From: a bacterium
Lineage (GTDB): Bacteria; Planctomycetota; UBA1135; UBA2386
Direction of reading: 5' to 3'
Assembly: GCA_024743115.1 (NCBI GenBank)
Contig: JANSXC010000003.1
Coordinates: 62,001 to 126,000, forward strand
Length of the DNA stretch: 64,000 nt
Part shown: positions 18,067 to 27,776 of the stretch, piece by piece
How positions within the stretch are numbered: position 1 is the stretch's first letter
Layout of the letters: each line of letters begins with the position of its first letter
The notes under the pieces: generated by a model
Databases searched by the model: none
What the model saw: the letters and a program-made list of their open reading frames with translations, nothing else
What the model was told of the DNA's origin: nothing
Made by a program: the position numbers and the translations under genes

Positions 18067-19832
18067 GATGCCTCGGCCACGGTTGCTGCGGCCACCTCCT
18101 CGGGAATCCGAAACACGAAACAAGCACCGGCGCCGCCATCGCCGGGCGCGACGCAGGCGAGTTCCCCGCCGAGCCGACGCATGATGACGCGCGCCAGGTA
18201 GAGCCCGACACCGATACCGGGCGTGCTGCCGTGCGCGTGCGCCGCGCCGCGTGTGAACCGTTCGAAGATGCGCTCACGCTCGGCGACGGGCACGCCCCCC
18301 CCATGATCTCGCACCGTGAGCACGAGCGCGCCAGGCTCGCTCGTGAGCCCGATCTCGACCGGTGAACGGCCGTACTTGCGGGCATTGTCGAGCACGGAGA
18401 TCAGCGCCTGCACGAGCGCCGCGCGATCAACGCACGCCATCATGGCCTGCGCCGGCGCCTCGAACACGAGCCGCGACGCCTCCCGTTCCGCGAGCGGTTC
18501 GAGCATCGTGACCGTCTCCTGCACGATCTCACTGACGTCACAAGGCCGCAGGTCGTAGGCCCGTTCGCCGCGTTCGAGCCGGCCGAGATCGAGCACATTC
18601 TCGATCAGCATCGACAGTCGACCGGACTCGCTCGCGAGCATGCGGTAGTAGTCGTTCTCACGGCCCCGCGCCCGGCCTTCGACGAGCATCTCACCGAGCA
18701 GGCGGATCGACGCCAGCGGCGTCTTGAGCTCGTGTGTGACCGTCGTGAGGAACTCCGCCTGCGCACGAACGGCGGCGGCCTCGCGACGCTGCGCGCGCAA
18801 CTGCTGCGCGACGGCCAGGCCGAACGCCGCGAGCAGCACGAGCGTCAGCGTGGGCAGTAGCCACCGGCCCTCCGCGCGTGACCAACCACTCGCGGGCTGC
18901 AGGCCTCGCACGAACGGAATCGCGGCAAAGCCGGGGACCGGCGAGTCGTCGACCATGGGCTCGACGAGCCAGGGCCACTCGGGCAAAGGCGGCTTGCCCG
19001 CAGTCGTGCGCACGGCCGCGAGGAACTCGGCGACCTCGAGCGACCGCACATCGAAGCCGCCGTCGGGATGCGGCTGCCACCACAGCAACTCGGCGCGATC
19101 GTGGCCGTGGACTCCCGCACCCTGCCGCGGTGAGACCTGCTGCCAAACGTCGAACGCCGCGCGAATCGCTGCGCGGCGGGTCGCCACGCGCGCACGCTCG
19201 GTCACATCCACGTCCGTCGGCAACGGCGTCACGGCCGGCAGCAGAGCGACCCGCTGCACCAACCAGTCCGGCCGGCCATCGGGTCCGAGCAACCGCAACA
19301 TGGCCGCCACCGCCGTCGCGACCGTCTCGCGGCCGTACATCGCCGGCGCGAGCGGTTCCGCGAGTTCGAAGAACTCGCCCACGAATTCGCGTTCGCGTTC
19401 CGCCGCCCCGGCCCGTCGCGCCTGCCATGCCGCCGCCGCGAGAACCCGGAGCCGCATCGGCACTGGCAAACCGATCTGCCGCAGGTCGTCGAATGCCCGC
19501 CGCGCCGCCGCCGGATCTCCGGACCCGAACTCGGCGCGCGCGGCCCGATCGAGCCGATCCTGGGCCAGCAGGTCCGAATCCGCTGCTGCCGCGATCGGTT
19601 CGAGCCAGCCGAGGTCCGGATCGACGACCGGCCGGGTGCCGCGAATCACGAATCGGGTACCCGCTGCCGCCTCGAACACGGCCGGCGACCGGATCGAACG
19701 CTCGAGCAACCGCGCGGCTACGGCCTCGGAACGATCGAGCTCGAGTGCCCGCGCCGACGATTCGAGCTCCCACGTGCGCCAGATCTGGAACACGAGCAGG
19801 ACCGCCAGCGTCACTCCTGAGAGCAGGAGCAC
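18063..19832 (-). CDS. Membrane sensor histidine kinase
   Basis: The start is GTG 19832; no better start lies between it and the upstream in-frame stop. The 589 residues comprise a transmembrane helix at about 2-16, a periplasmic sensor region of about 310 residues with no recognised fold, a second helix (LPTLTLVLLAAFGLAVAQQL), then HisKA with phosphoacceptor His367 in VTHELKTPLASIRLLGEML. The HATPase domain shows LISVLDNARKYGRSPVEI, VRDHGGGVP and a GIGVGLYLARVI lid. It phosphorylates the response regulator encoded immediately downstream. The unusually large sensor region suggests a periplasmic ligand or protein partner. Confidence 0.92.
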   Translation of the reverse strand: MLLLSGVTLAVLLVFQIWRTWELESSARALELDRSEAVAARLLERSIRSPAVFEAAAGTRFVIRGTRPVVDPDLGWLEPIAAAADSDLLAQDRLDRAARAEFGSGDPAAARRAFDDLRQIGLPVPMRLRVLAAAAWQARRAGAAEREREFVGEFFELAEPLAPAMYGRETVATAVAAMLRLLGPDGRPDWLVQRVALLPAVTPLPTDVDVTERARVATRRAAIRAAFDVWQQVSPRQGAGVHGHDRAELLWWQPHPDGGFDVRSLEVAEFLAAVRTTAGKPPLPEWPWLVEPMVDDSPVPGFAAIPFVRGLQPASGWSRAEGRWLLPTLTLVLLAAFGLAVAQQLRAQRREAAAVRAQAEFLTTVTHELKTPLASIRLLGEMLVEGRARGRENDYYRMLASESGRLSMLIENVLDLGRLERGERAYDLRPCDVSEIVQETVTMLEPLAEREASRLVFEAPAQAMMACVDRAALVQALISVLDNARKYGRSPVEIGLTSEPGALVLTVRDHGGGVPVAERERIFERFTRGAAHAHGSTPGIGVGLYLARVIMRRLGGELACVAPGDGGAGACFVFRIPEEVAAATVAEAS

Positions 19833-19942
19833 GGTCTGGATGCGGTATCGGGATTGCGAGCGCAGGCGGTCGATTCCTGCACGATAGGAGGCCCGCGCGG
19901 CGACCTGTCAAGAAACGGTCAAGCGCTGTCAGGACCGCGGCG

Positions 19943-21673
19943 CTACCAACGCGTCCGTGAGAGGAAGCGGGTGCGCGTGAAGTAGTCGACCGAGACCACG
20001 GTCGCCGCATCCTGGCGCGCAAGCTCCGGTGCCAACGTCGCAAACAGCCCGATCATCGCTGACCAGGGATCGTCCTCGACCTCGCCGCTCGCGGTCTGCT
20101 GTAGGTAATCGGGGCCGACGACCTGCTCGACCGACTTCGTGATGTTGCTGATGATCTCGGTCATCGACGCGACTTCGATCCCGTGCCACCGGCTCGGCAT
20201 CCGCGCGAGGCGCTCCTCGACCTCCGGCCGGAACTCGAACTCGTCCTCGGCATCCGCCGTGCCAACGCGGTCGAGTACCGCCCGCACGTTGTGCCGGACG
20301 CCCTCGCCGTCGCCGAGCCCGATCACGAGCAGATCCCCCTTGATCGCGTACTCGAGCGGGAACACACCGAGCAGCGCCAGACGGTAGATCTTGGTGCCGG
20401 CGTAGTCCTGGCTCTTGCGGCCGACATGGAGCCCGCGCGCGCGAATCACCGTGTCGAGGTTCTTCGCCATCGTCTCGCCATTGCGCACGGCCACCGCGAG
20501 GCAGTTGTTGGAATACTCGAGCTGCACCCTCGTGAGGGGCTCATCGGAATCGTCTTCGAGAATGCCGACGGGCATCGTCGGGTCCTGCAGCAGGATGTAC
20601 TCGTCACCGATCAGCGCGAGCACGTCCTCGACGAGCCGTAGCTTGGTCGCCTGCAGGAACTGCTCTTCGAGTTCTTCACGGCTCATGGTCATCACCCCAT
20701 CCAGGATCTCGAACATCCGTGGATAGTACTCTTCGAGTTTGCGACCATCGAACGGCGACACCGACCAGGTCCGCGACGACGGCGGCACGAAGCGCAGCAG
20801 TTCGGGGCGCTGGCGGCGAGTCGGCGAGAGCAGACCGAGCAGCCCACGTTCGGTGCCGTTGAACTCGACCCCGAGCGACTGCGCGACGAAGTGACCGTCG
20901 GGAAAAAGCGTGAGCGTGACGTTGTCCGCGCTGCCGAAGCCGAGATCGCGAACCATCGCCATCCACTGCGCCGGTCCGGTGTCCGTCTCGACGTCGCACA
21001 GGCGAGCAACCATCGCGCCCGTGTTGATCTGCAGACCGAACGTCGCACCCTGCACGTGTTCGGCGATCGGCTCGGGCGAATCCGCCGGCAGATCGAAGAA
21101 CAGCCTGGCGTCACGCTCGACATCGGATCCACCGACGAGCACGAGACAGCCGTTGACGAAAACGGGTCCCGCGATCGAGTAGACCTTGCCCGCTCGCACC
21201 GGCGCAGAGACGCCACCGAGGGTGATCTCCGAACCGGTCGCAGGCGGCAGCACGACATCGAGCGCCGCCTTGAGCTCGTTGAGATCGAAGTCGGGATCAG
21301 GGCCGAGCGCGATGAGGGCAGCCCCCGGCAGCGGTTCGGGGCCGAAGGTCAGCTTCGACCAGTCCGCGCGAATGGCGATCGCGACCTCGCCGCCATACGC
21401 CTGCAGCAGCTGCGGCATCGATTCGGCGCGCGCCCGGCGCTCGCCCGAGAGCTCACTGCTGTTCGCAATCGCGGTGAACAACCGCTTCCAGCTCGGCTTC
21501 ATCGCGGGGCTCGCGAACGCCTTGCCGAGGCCCGTGCTCTCGAACTCGCGACGCCACGCGGCGGGGCCACGCATCCGTATCACGACCTCGCAGTCCGCGG
21601 GGACGAACTGCAGCGGATCCGCGTTCTGGGCGAGGAGCGCGGCCGTACACAGCAGCGGGGCGAGGATGCGCAT
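19943..21673 (-). CDS. Secreted protein of unknown function
   Basis: The 576-residue protein has a signal peptide (MRILAPLLCTAALLAQNADP, cleavage near residue 15-18). The next segment, LQFVPADCEVVIRMRGPAAW, is reminiscent of DUF3352-type proteins that begin with a 'yvPadt' strand. The mature part is acidic with alternating strands and helices over its whole length. I see no catalytic motif and no membrane segment after the signal. It lies upstream of the two-component kinase on the same strand with 110 bases between, and could be a co-regulated periplasmic partner. Low certainty on family. Confidence 0.5.
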   Translation of the reverse strand: MRILAPLLCTAALLAQNADPLQFVPADCEVVIRMRGPAAWRREFESTGLGKAFASPAMKPSWKRLFTAIANSSELSGERRARAESMPQLLQAYGGEVAIAIRADWSKLTFGPEPLPGAALIALGPDPDFDLNELKAALDVVLPPATGSEITLGGVSAPVRAGKVYSIAGPVFVNGCLVLVGGSDVERDARLFFDLPADSPEPIAEHVQGATFGLQINTGAMVARLCDVETDTGPAQWMAMVRDLGFGSADNVTLTLFPDGHFVAQSLGVEFNGTERGLLGLLSPTRRQRPELLRFVPPSSRTWSVSPFDGRKLEEYYPRMFEILDGVMTMSREELEEQFLQATKLRLVEDVLALIGDEYILLQDPTMPVGILEDDSDEPLTRVQLEYSNNCLAVAVRNGETMAKNLDTVIRARGLHVGRKSQDYAGTKIYRLALLGVFPLEYAIKGDLLVIGLGDGEGVRHNVRAVLDRVGTADAEDEFEFRPEVEERLARMPSRWHGIEVASMTEIISNITKSVEQVVGPDYLQQTASGEVEDDPWSAMIGLFATLAPELARQDAATVVSVDYFTRTRFLSRTRW

Positions 21674-21764
21674 GCGCGCATCGGACGCCCCGCTGTCGGT
21701 CCTGGCAAGCCCTGACAGTCGGAGCTCGCTCAGGAAGTCGGCTGCAGCTCGCCGACGCTGGTCG

Positions 21765-22523
21765 CTAGAAGCGGATACCGCCGCCGACGATCAGGCCGCT
21801 GAGACCCAGGTCGATGTCGATGCTGTCGCCGTCGATCTCGCCCTCGCCCTCGAAACTGATCGAGCGATAGCCGACGAACAGGTTGAGCGGCTCGAGCGCC
21901 GTGAGTTCGAGCAGCGCCTCGACATCGAGCAGGTTGGCCTCGACGTCTTCGACGTCGACGGCGACGTAGCCGACCTCACCCACGAGCTGCAGGAAGTCGG
22001 CAATGTCGATCTCGGCGCGGCCGAACAACATCGGCAGCGGCGCCGACAGCTGGATGTCTTCGCTCGCGATACCGATCGAGTCGCGCACGAGGATCGACAG
22101 GTCGATCAGGTTGACCGCGAGGCCGGGCTGGAGCGAGACGGGGCCGAGCGGAATCTCGAACGTGTAGGCGATCTTCGCGCTCGCCATCTCGAAGTCCGTG
22201 AGCACCGGCACGCCCGCGGCGACACCACCGAAGTTCTGCGTCAGCAGACCGCGGCCATCGTCCTCGAACAGGAAGCCCGACACCGAGAGGTTCGGGACGC
22301 CGAAGTCCATGTTGGCCCGCACGTAGGGCGTGCCCTGGTCGTCGCCGAGGCCGAGCCCCGACTCGATGTCGTCCTGGATCGATACGCCGCCCGTGCCCGT
22401 GACGTAGCCGATGTCACCGTCGAGAGCGAGCTGGGCGAAACCGCCCTGAGCCGTGATCTCGAACTGGTAGCACGAGGTGAAGAATACGAGCGCTGGAAGC
22501 GCCAGCAGGTGACGAATACGCAT
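21765..22523 (-). CDS. Putative outer-membrane barrel lipoprotein
   Basis: The 252-residue protein has a signal with a lipobox-like FTSC (Cys18), then alternating amphipathic strands separated by Asp/Gly turns, ending GLIVGGGIRF with terminal Phe. That plan fits a small outer-membrane barrel of about 8-10 strands. Several segments repeat V(E)VEAxLLxVEALLEL-like acidic patterns, so an acidic surface is expected. Function unknown. It is downstream of a second putative lipoprotein gene on the same strand, 37 bases away, probably in one transcript. Confidence 0.6.
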   Translation of the reverse strand: MRIRHLLALPALVFFTSCYQFEITAQGGFAQLALDGDIGYVTGTGGVSIQDDIESGLGLGDDQGTPYVRANMDFGVPNLSVSGFLFEDDGRGLLTQNFGGVAAGVPVLTDFEMASAKIAYTFEIPLGPVSLQPGLAVNLIDLSILVRDSIGIASEDIQLSAPLPMLFGRAEIDIADFLQLVGEVGYVAVDVEDVEANLLDVEALLELTALEPLNLFVGYRSISFEGEGEIDGDSIDIDLGLSGLIVGGGIRF

Positions 22524-22560
22524 GGTTGGTTCCTTCTTCTGACCGGTTGCGTGACGGCGA

Positions 22561-23451
22561 CTAGCGCGCCGTCACGTCGAGCGTGTCGACGTTGATGTCG
22601 AAGACGCCGACATCCGTGACATCGAGCACGGCGATGTTCGTCTTGTTGAACGTCAAGGTGCCGCTGACCGTCTGACTCGTGGCTTGATTCGTCAGCGACC
22701 ACGTGATCACACCGCGCGGGTACTCCTGCCCGGGCTCCTCGTCGGTGAAGATCTGCGAGAAGCCGAACGTGAAGACGCAGACTTCGCCGCTGACGTTCGT
22801 GCTGATGTTGCAGTCCTGCACCGGCGGCGTCGGCGAACCGACCGCCGCAACGCCCTCGGTCGCCGCGAGCTCTTCGAGTTCGTTCTGGTTGGCCGAACCG
22901 GCAATCATGCCTGTGAACGCGCACGGGTTGGTCGTCGCGCCCGTCGAGAACGAGGTGCCACCGCTGACCGTGCCATTGGTGTTGCAGGTCGCGCCTTCAT
23001 AGATGGTCCACTCGCCGACCATGAACGGACGACCCGAGGCATGGCGATTGCGAAGCTCCGTCGCCGCGTCATCGATCGCCTGCGAGAGGCTGACCGTCGA
23101 CAGCGTGAAGCCGGTCTCCGGCGCGCCGCCAGTCGGCGCGTAGAACTGGATGACGCCGGCGATCTGGAAGACGCCACCGATATCCATGCAGTAGTCGATC
23201 CCGGTGCCGTTGTAGTTCCACTCGAGGCCCGTCGGGTCCGGCGGGTTGTTCGTGTTGTCGCCCTGACGCCAGAGGTTGCTGAAGTCGACCACCGCATCGA
23301 GCCGGCGGAAATGCGGCGGGATGCAATCGGTGACCAGTTCGACCTTGGCTTGCAGGTCGGGATCGAGCGCCGAGGTGACCTTGCTGTCACAGCTGGTGCC
23401 GGCCAAAACGAGCAAGAGGCAAGAAGACGTCAGGAGACGCGACGAGAGCAT
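22561..23451 (-). CDS. Putative lipoprotein of unknown function
   Basis: I start at ATG 23451 because GGAGGA lies 6 bases before it and a lipoprotein signal follows directly (MLSSRLLTSSCLLLVLAGTSCDS, lipobox AGTSC, Cys21). The 296-residue product has several cysteines (SCDS, TDCIPP, YCMDIGG, ATCNTNG, NPCAFTG, QDCNIS, GEVCVF), spaced as expected for periplasmic disulfides. That is notable given the DsbD gene in the same window. No domain recognised. Probably cotranscribed with the barrel-like protein downstream. Confidence 0.6.
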   Translation of the reverse strand: MLSSRLLTSSCLLLVLAGTSCDSKVTSALDPDLQAKVELVTDCIPPHFRRLDAVVDFSNLWRQGDNTNNPPDPTGLEWNYNGTGIDYCMDIGGVFQIAGVIQFYAPTGGAPETGFTLSTVSLSQAIDDAATELRNRHASGRPFMVGEWTIYEGATCNTNGTVSGGTSFSTGATTNPCAFTGMIAGSANQNELEELAATEGVAAVGSPTPPVQDCNISTNVSGEVCVFTFGFSQIFTDEEPGQEYPRGVITWSLTNQATSQTVSGTLTFNKTNIAVLDVTDVGVFDINVDTLDVTAR

Positions 23452-23539
23452 TGGATTCCTCCGAGATGGCCGAGTGGTATCCATCGGCGTTGGGGATAGA
23501 TAGAAGCGGCGCTGCGAGTTTACCCTGACAGGGAGCACC

Positions 23540-25498
23540 ATGGCCATCCCGCGTCGGAACTACGGTCGCACCGCCATCCTTCTCGCGATTTGTGGGGTCG
23601 GGATCGGGATCTGGCTATTCGGTGAAGGGGAGAGTGCTGCGCCGAGGGATCTGGAGCCGGCAAGGACACCCGGGCCGGCGACCGATCGCATCGACTCCGC
23701 TCGAGGGACGATCGAGGAATCGGCAAACCCCGATCGACACGGCGATGCGGCCCCGTCGACGAAGCCTGGCGCGACCGACTCCGCGACGGTCGAAGTCGAA
23801 CTGACGTGCGAATCACCGAACGAAATCCGAACGCTCGCGATCGATGCGTTCACCTCACACGGCACGGCCGTAGTCGCGCATGCAATCGGTCGACCGATCG
23901 CGACGGGCGCGATCGCAACCCTGGAGATCGCGCCACTGACATGGCACCGAATCCAGGTGACCGCTGACGACGGGATCGTGCTGTCGCGAAGACTCCGCCT
24001 CGGCAACGGCGAGCACCACCGCATCCTCGTCCCGTGCCCACCACGAACTGCCGAGATCCAGGTCGTCGGGCCTTCACCGGAGCTGCTACCCCACCTCCAA
24101 CTCGATATCACGGATCGCGGCCAGCCCGATACGCCCGCAATCCGCACGGGGCTCGACGAGTCCGGCGCCTGCCGCGTCCGCATCGTCGGGCCGGCCGTTG
24201 CCAGGATTCGAACGACGCGTCGGACGGCCGTCGCCGCCGTCACGACCGATGGGCGGCGAGAGTTCGAACCCGGGTCCGAACCCGTTCGACTGACGCCACG
24301 AGAACCACTGCTCGGCGTCGTCGTGCAGGCCAGCGGCGAAGCCCTCCCGGCGATGGTTCACCTCGACCCACGGCAGGTCCACTACGACGTGGAGCGAGCC
24401 CCCGCGGACCGCGCGGCGTGCACGGTCTTTCGCCGCGAACGAGCCGAACGCGCGACGCGAATCGCGATCTCCACCGCGGCCGGAGGCCGGCAGTTCGCAG
24501 ACCCACAGAGCGCGAAGCAGGCCGCGGACGTCTGGACCTTCTCGATCTACGACCTCACGAACGTCGGCGAGCTGCGGGTGCGATTCGAGGGCGACATCAC
24601 GGACGAAGGAACGTCCCAACGCGCCCAACTGTGGGTGCAATCGCAGGCGTCGGACGATCGCCAACGCCTCGCTCCTGCGCCCGACCGCGATGGCTACGTG
24701 GCCTATCTGCCCGTCGGCGACTACCGGCTGTTCTGGCTGCCCACCCCCGGCCGCGAGGAGACGGCGGTCGACTTCGTCCGCATTGCGGCATCTGAGCCAA
24801 CCGAACTAGAGCTCGCACCGCGCGAACTCCAACGCTGGCAGATCCGTTTTCCGGCGGCTCCGGCCGGCGTGATGCTCGACCTGGAGTGGCCCGCCGAGAG
24901 TCATGCCGGCAGCTCCGACGCGGGGCGTTTCGAAGCCGATCTCGGCCGTATCCCGCGAGTCGGCGAACGCGCCACGATTCGCCTCGACCATCAGGAGCGC
25001 GAGTTCGTCGCCGAGTTCACGAGCGTCGACACCGCGAACCGCCACGCGACGATCACGTCCGCCCTCACGAAGGCGGACGCGGTAACGATCAACGTCGAGC
25101 CGCTCGAACACGGTGGGGATCCCGATCTGCGGCTCGCGGACGCCAGCCTCGGGTCGACGCGGGTCTGGCTGCTGCCCGGCGATCGCCTGCGATTGCACAG
25201 CACCGAGATCGTCGACGACCAGCGCCAGATGCTCGGCTGGTTCGATGTCACACCCGGCCAACCGGAGGTGACACTGCGCCCGCGCGGCCGCTGGGCAACG
25301 ATGCGCTTCGAACGCGATCGCGGCAGCGCGCGTGTCGTTCACGTCGGCGCGGACTCGGAGACCGTCGAACTCAAACTGCGGCCGACGACGACGCCGTTCC
25401 GATTCTTCGTCGCGGACGGCACGACGGCGATCCATGTGGAGGTGGACAGCGTGCGTCAGACGTTCGGCACCAACCTGGCCGAGTTCGTCGTGCGTTGA
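23540..25498 (+). CDS. Membrane-anchored extracytoplasmic protein, unknown function
   Basis: The 652-residue protein has one N-terminal helix (TAILLAICGVGIGIWLFG, about residues 11-28), a low-complexity Pro/Thr/Glu stalk to about residue 80, then long stretches of beta strands rich in Arg, Glu and Thr. Short strand-loop-strand units (for example VEVELTCESPNEIRTLAIDAF and AELRVRFEGDIT) suggest tandem Ig-like or carboxypeptidase-regulatory-like domains. No catalytic residues are recognised. The plan (anchor, stalk, beta domains, strand ending at the C-terminus) matches the protein at 27777-29762, and I regard them as distant paralogues. Confidence 0.5.
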   Translation: MAIPRRNYGRTAILLAICGVGIGIWLFGEGESAAPRDLEPARTPGPATDRIDSARGTIEESANPDRHGDAAPSTKPGATDSATVEVELTCESPNEIRTLAIDAFTSHGTAVVAHAIGRPIATGAIATLEIAPLTWHRIQVTADDGIVLSRRLRLGNGEHHRILVPCPPRTAEIQVVGPSPELLPHLQLDITDRGQPDTPAIRTGLDESGACRVRIVGPAVARIRTTRRTAVAAVTTDGRREFEPGSEPVRLTPREPLLGVVVQASGEALPAMVHLDPRQVHYDVERAPADRAACTVFRRERAERATRIAISTAAGGRQFADPQSAKQAADVWTFSIYDLTNVGELRVRFEGDITDEGTSQRAQLWVQSQASDDRQRLAPAPDRDGYVAYLPVGDYRLFWLPTPGREETAVDFVRIAASEPTELELAPRELQRWQIRFPAAPAGVMLDLEWPAESHAGSSDAGRFEADLGRIPRVGERATIRLDHQEREFVAEFTSVDTANRHATITSALTKADAVTINVEPLEHGGDPDLRLADASLGSTRVWLLPGDRLRLHSTEIVDDQRQMLGWFDVTPGQPEVTLRPRGRWATMRFERDRGSARVVHVGADSETVELKLRPTTTPFRFFVADGTTAIHVEVDSVRQTFGTNLAEFVVR

Positions 25499-25528
25499 GT
25501 CCGCGGGACGGTCGAGTAGAACTGCAGC

Positions 25529-26986
25529 ATGACCTTCGCGCCGCCGCCCGAACGCCGCATGTTCTGCAACCGCACGCTCAACATGCGTTCGATCCAGGTC
25601 GTCGGTTTCGACATGGATTACACGCTCGTGCATTACGACGTGAAGGAGTGGGAGGCGCGCGCCTATGCGCACGCGCGGCGGCGGCTGGTCGAGGAAGGGC
25701 TGCCGCTGGAGGGCCTGGAGTTCGATGCCGAACGGTTCGCGCGCGGGCTCGTCATCGACCTCGAGACCGGCAACATCGTCAAAGCCAATCGTTTCGGCTA
25801 TGTCACGCAGGCCGCACACGGCATGGCCGCGATGCGACACGACGAGCAGCGGCGCTCCTACGCGCAGGTCTGGGTCGATCTCAGCGAGCCGCGTTGGGTG
25901 TTCCTCAACACGCTGTTCTCGCTGTCCGAAGCCTGCCTATACGCGCAGCTCGTCGACCTGCTCGACGCCGGTCGCCTGCCGAACGTCGCACCCGACGACT
26001 ACCGCAAGCTCTACGATTTCGTCGGCCGCGGGATGGACGCCGCCCACCTCGAAGGCGCGCTCAAGGCGGAGATCATCGCCGACCCCGAACGCTTCGTGGA
26101 GTTCGACCGCGACCTGCCGCGCGCGCTGCTCGACCTGCGACACGCGGGTAAGAAGCTGTTTCTCGCCACCAACAGCGAGTGGTCCTACACGGCGCCGATG
26201 ATGCGCTACGTCTTCGACCGTTACCTGCCCGAAGGCATGGACTGGCGCGGGCTGTTCGACCTCGTGATCGTGCAAGCCAGAAAGCCGAAGTTCTTCGTCG
26301 GTGACGAACCGTTCGAGCTCGTCGACGAAGGCTCGGGCGCGACGCAGCCGCACACGGGCCCGCTCGACGACCGCTCCGTGTTCCAGGGCGGCAACTCCAA
26401 ACTCGTGCAGCAGCACTTCGGCGTCGACGGCGGCGAGATCCTGTATGTCGGCGACCACGCGTATGCCGACGTGCACGTCACCAGTCGCATTCAGCGCTGG
26501 CGCACCGTGCTGATCCTGCGCGAACTCGAACGCGAAGTGCGCGAAGAGCAGGCATTCGCCCCGGATCAGGCCCGACTCACCGAGCTGATGACCGAGAAGG
26601 AGCACCTCGACGAAGAGCAGGCGATGCTGCGCCTCGCGCTGCTGCGGATCGATCGTGACGGCAAGCCGATCGACGGCCTGCCGACAACCGCCAACGAACT
26701 GCACGAACGCCTGCGCGCGCTGCGCCCCGCGATCGAGGAGCTCGACGGCCGGATCTCCCCGCTCGCGGCCGCCGCCAATCGCATCGGCCACGCACAGTGG
26801 GGCCCGTTCATGCGCGCCGGCATCGACAAGAGCCGGCTCGCGCGCGAGATCGAAGGCTTCGCCGACATCTACACGTCGCGCGTTTCGAACCTGCTGTACC
26901 TGTCGCCGTTCGGCTATCTGCGCGCCGTACGCGGCACGCTGCCGCACGACGCGACGCTGCCTCAGGCCGATTCGGATTCGCCGTAG
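25529..26986 (+). CDS. HAD-IG family 5'-nucleotidase
   Basis: The 485-residue protein is cytosolic. HAD motif I is FDMDYTLVHYD (nucleophile Asp28, acid/base Asp30), motif II is LFLATNSEWSYT, and motif IV is ILYVGDHAYADVHVTSR. The size and the spacing of motif I to motif II (about 180 residues of cap) are those of the eukaryotic-type cytosolic purine 5'-nucleotidase family, also known from scattered bacteria. It would dephosphorylate purine nucleoside monophosphates such as IMP or GMP. The 3' end overlaps the convergent channel gene by 25 bases. Confidence 0.88.
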   Translation: MTFAPPPERRMFCNRTLNMRSIQVVGFDMDYTLVHYDVKEWEARAYAHARRRLVEEGLPLEGLEFDAERFARGLVIDLETGNIVKANRFGYVTQAAHGMAAMRHDEQRRSYAQVWVDLSEPRWVFLNTLFSLSEACLYAQLVDLLDAGRLPNVAPDDYRKLYDFVGRGMDAAHLEGALKAEIIADPERFVEFDRDLPRALLDLRHAGKKLFLATNSEWSYTAPMMRYVFDRYLPEGMDWRGLFDLVIVQARKPKFFVGDEPFELVDEGSGATQPHTGPLDDRSVFQGGNSKLVQQHFGVDGGEILYVGDHAYADVHVTSRIQRWRTVLILRELEREVREEQAFAPDQARLTELMTEKEHLDEEQAMLRLALLRIDRDGKPIDGLPTTANELHERLRALRPAIEELDGRISPLAAAANRIGHAQWGPFMRAGIDKSRLAREIEGFADIYTSRVSNLLYLSPFGYLRAVRGTLPHDATLPQADSDSP

Positions 26987-27723
26987 ATCGATTTGCGAAT
27001 CTTCTCGCCGCGATTGCCTTGCACGTAGCCGAGGATGCCCATGCCCGGCCCGAGGATCATGTAACACCAGCCGGGGGCGCCGATGTCAACCCCGACGTTG
27101 GCCACCGCCAACCCGACCGACGTCGCGGCCACAGCCATCTGAAAGTAGAACCGCGTCAGGCTCGCCTGGGTCTGATAGACCTCGTAGGCGTCGAGCTGCA
27201 TGACCTCACGCTGAGACAAGGCGCGCCGATACATCAATACGAAGATCAGGAAGATCAGCAGATAGCCACCGCTGTAATAGCCAAAGATCCACGGCGAGTC
27301 GACGTTGCTACCCTGCGTGATCGAAGCGAGATCGAGGCTGCCGATCGGACCGAAGAACCCGATGAACATCAGCGTGAACAGGAACTTCAGCGGGTAGGCA
27401 TAGACCAGAACGAGAAACAACAGCGTGAGATTGAGGAACGCCGTCGTGCCATCGCGCAGATTGAACCGCCGCGAAAACAACCAGTGCTCGAACCACAGGT
27501 AACACGTAATCGCAAACGCGGGCAACGCGGCCAACAGCGACTTGATCGCAGCTTCGAGTTCGAAGAACGATTCGGGCGCCGCATCGCGCAGGAACAACAG
27601 CGCGAGCACGATCGCAAACACCGCATCGGTGAAGCTCTCGAGCCGCGAGACGTCTTTCTCGCCGCGCCACCGAAAGCCGCGATCGATCCGCCGCGGTGTG
27701 ACTGGCGCAACTGCCTCGCTCAT
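26962..27723 (-). CDS. TMEM175-family potassium channel-like protein
   Basis: The 253-residue protein carries the family signature near its N-terminus, RLESFTDAVFAIVLALLFL (compare the R-x3-F-S/T-D-A-V-F-A-I-x2-T/A-L-L pattern of TMEM175). Six hydrophobic segments follow across residues 30-240, with FEHWLFSRRFNLRDGTTAFLN between helices 2 and 3 as in bacterial TMEM175. The bacterial family forms tetrameric K+ channels without the classical selectivity filter. Inner-membrane location. There is no operon partner; neighbours face it at both ends. Confidence 0.78.
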   Translation of the reverse strand: MSEAVAPVTPRRIDRGFRWRGEKDVSRLESFTDAVFAIVLALLFLRDAAPESFFELEAAIKSLLAALPAFAITCYLWFEHWLFSRRFNLRDGTTAFLNLTLLFLVLVYAYPLKFLFTLMFIGFFGPIGSLDLASITQGSNVDSPWIFGYYSGGYLLIFLIFVLMYRRALSQREVMQLDAYEVYQTQASLTRFYFQMAVAATSVGLAVANVGVDIGAPGWCYMILGPGMGILGYVQGNRGEKIRKSIYGESESA

Positions 27724-27776
27724 GCCGCATAGGATGCCGAGGTAACGGCACGAAGGGAACGCGGTAGAGTGGCGGA

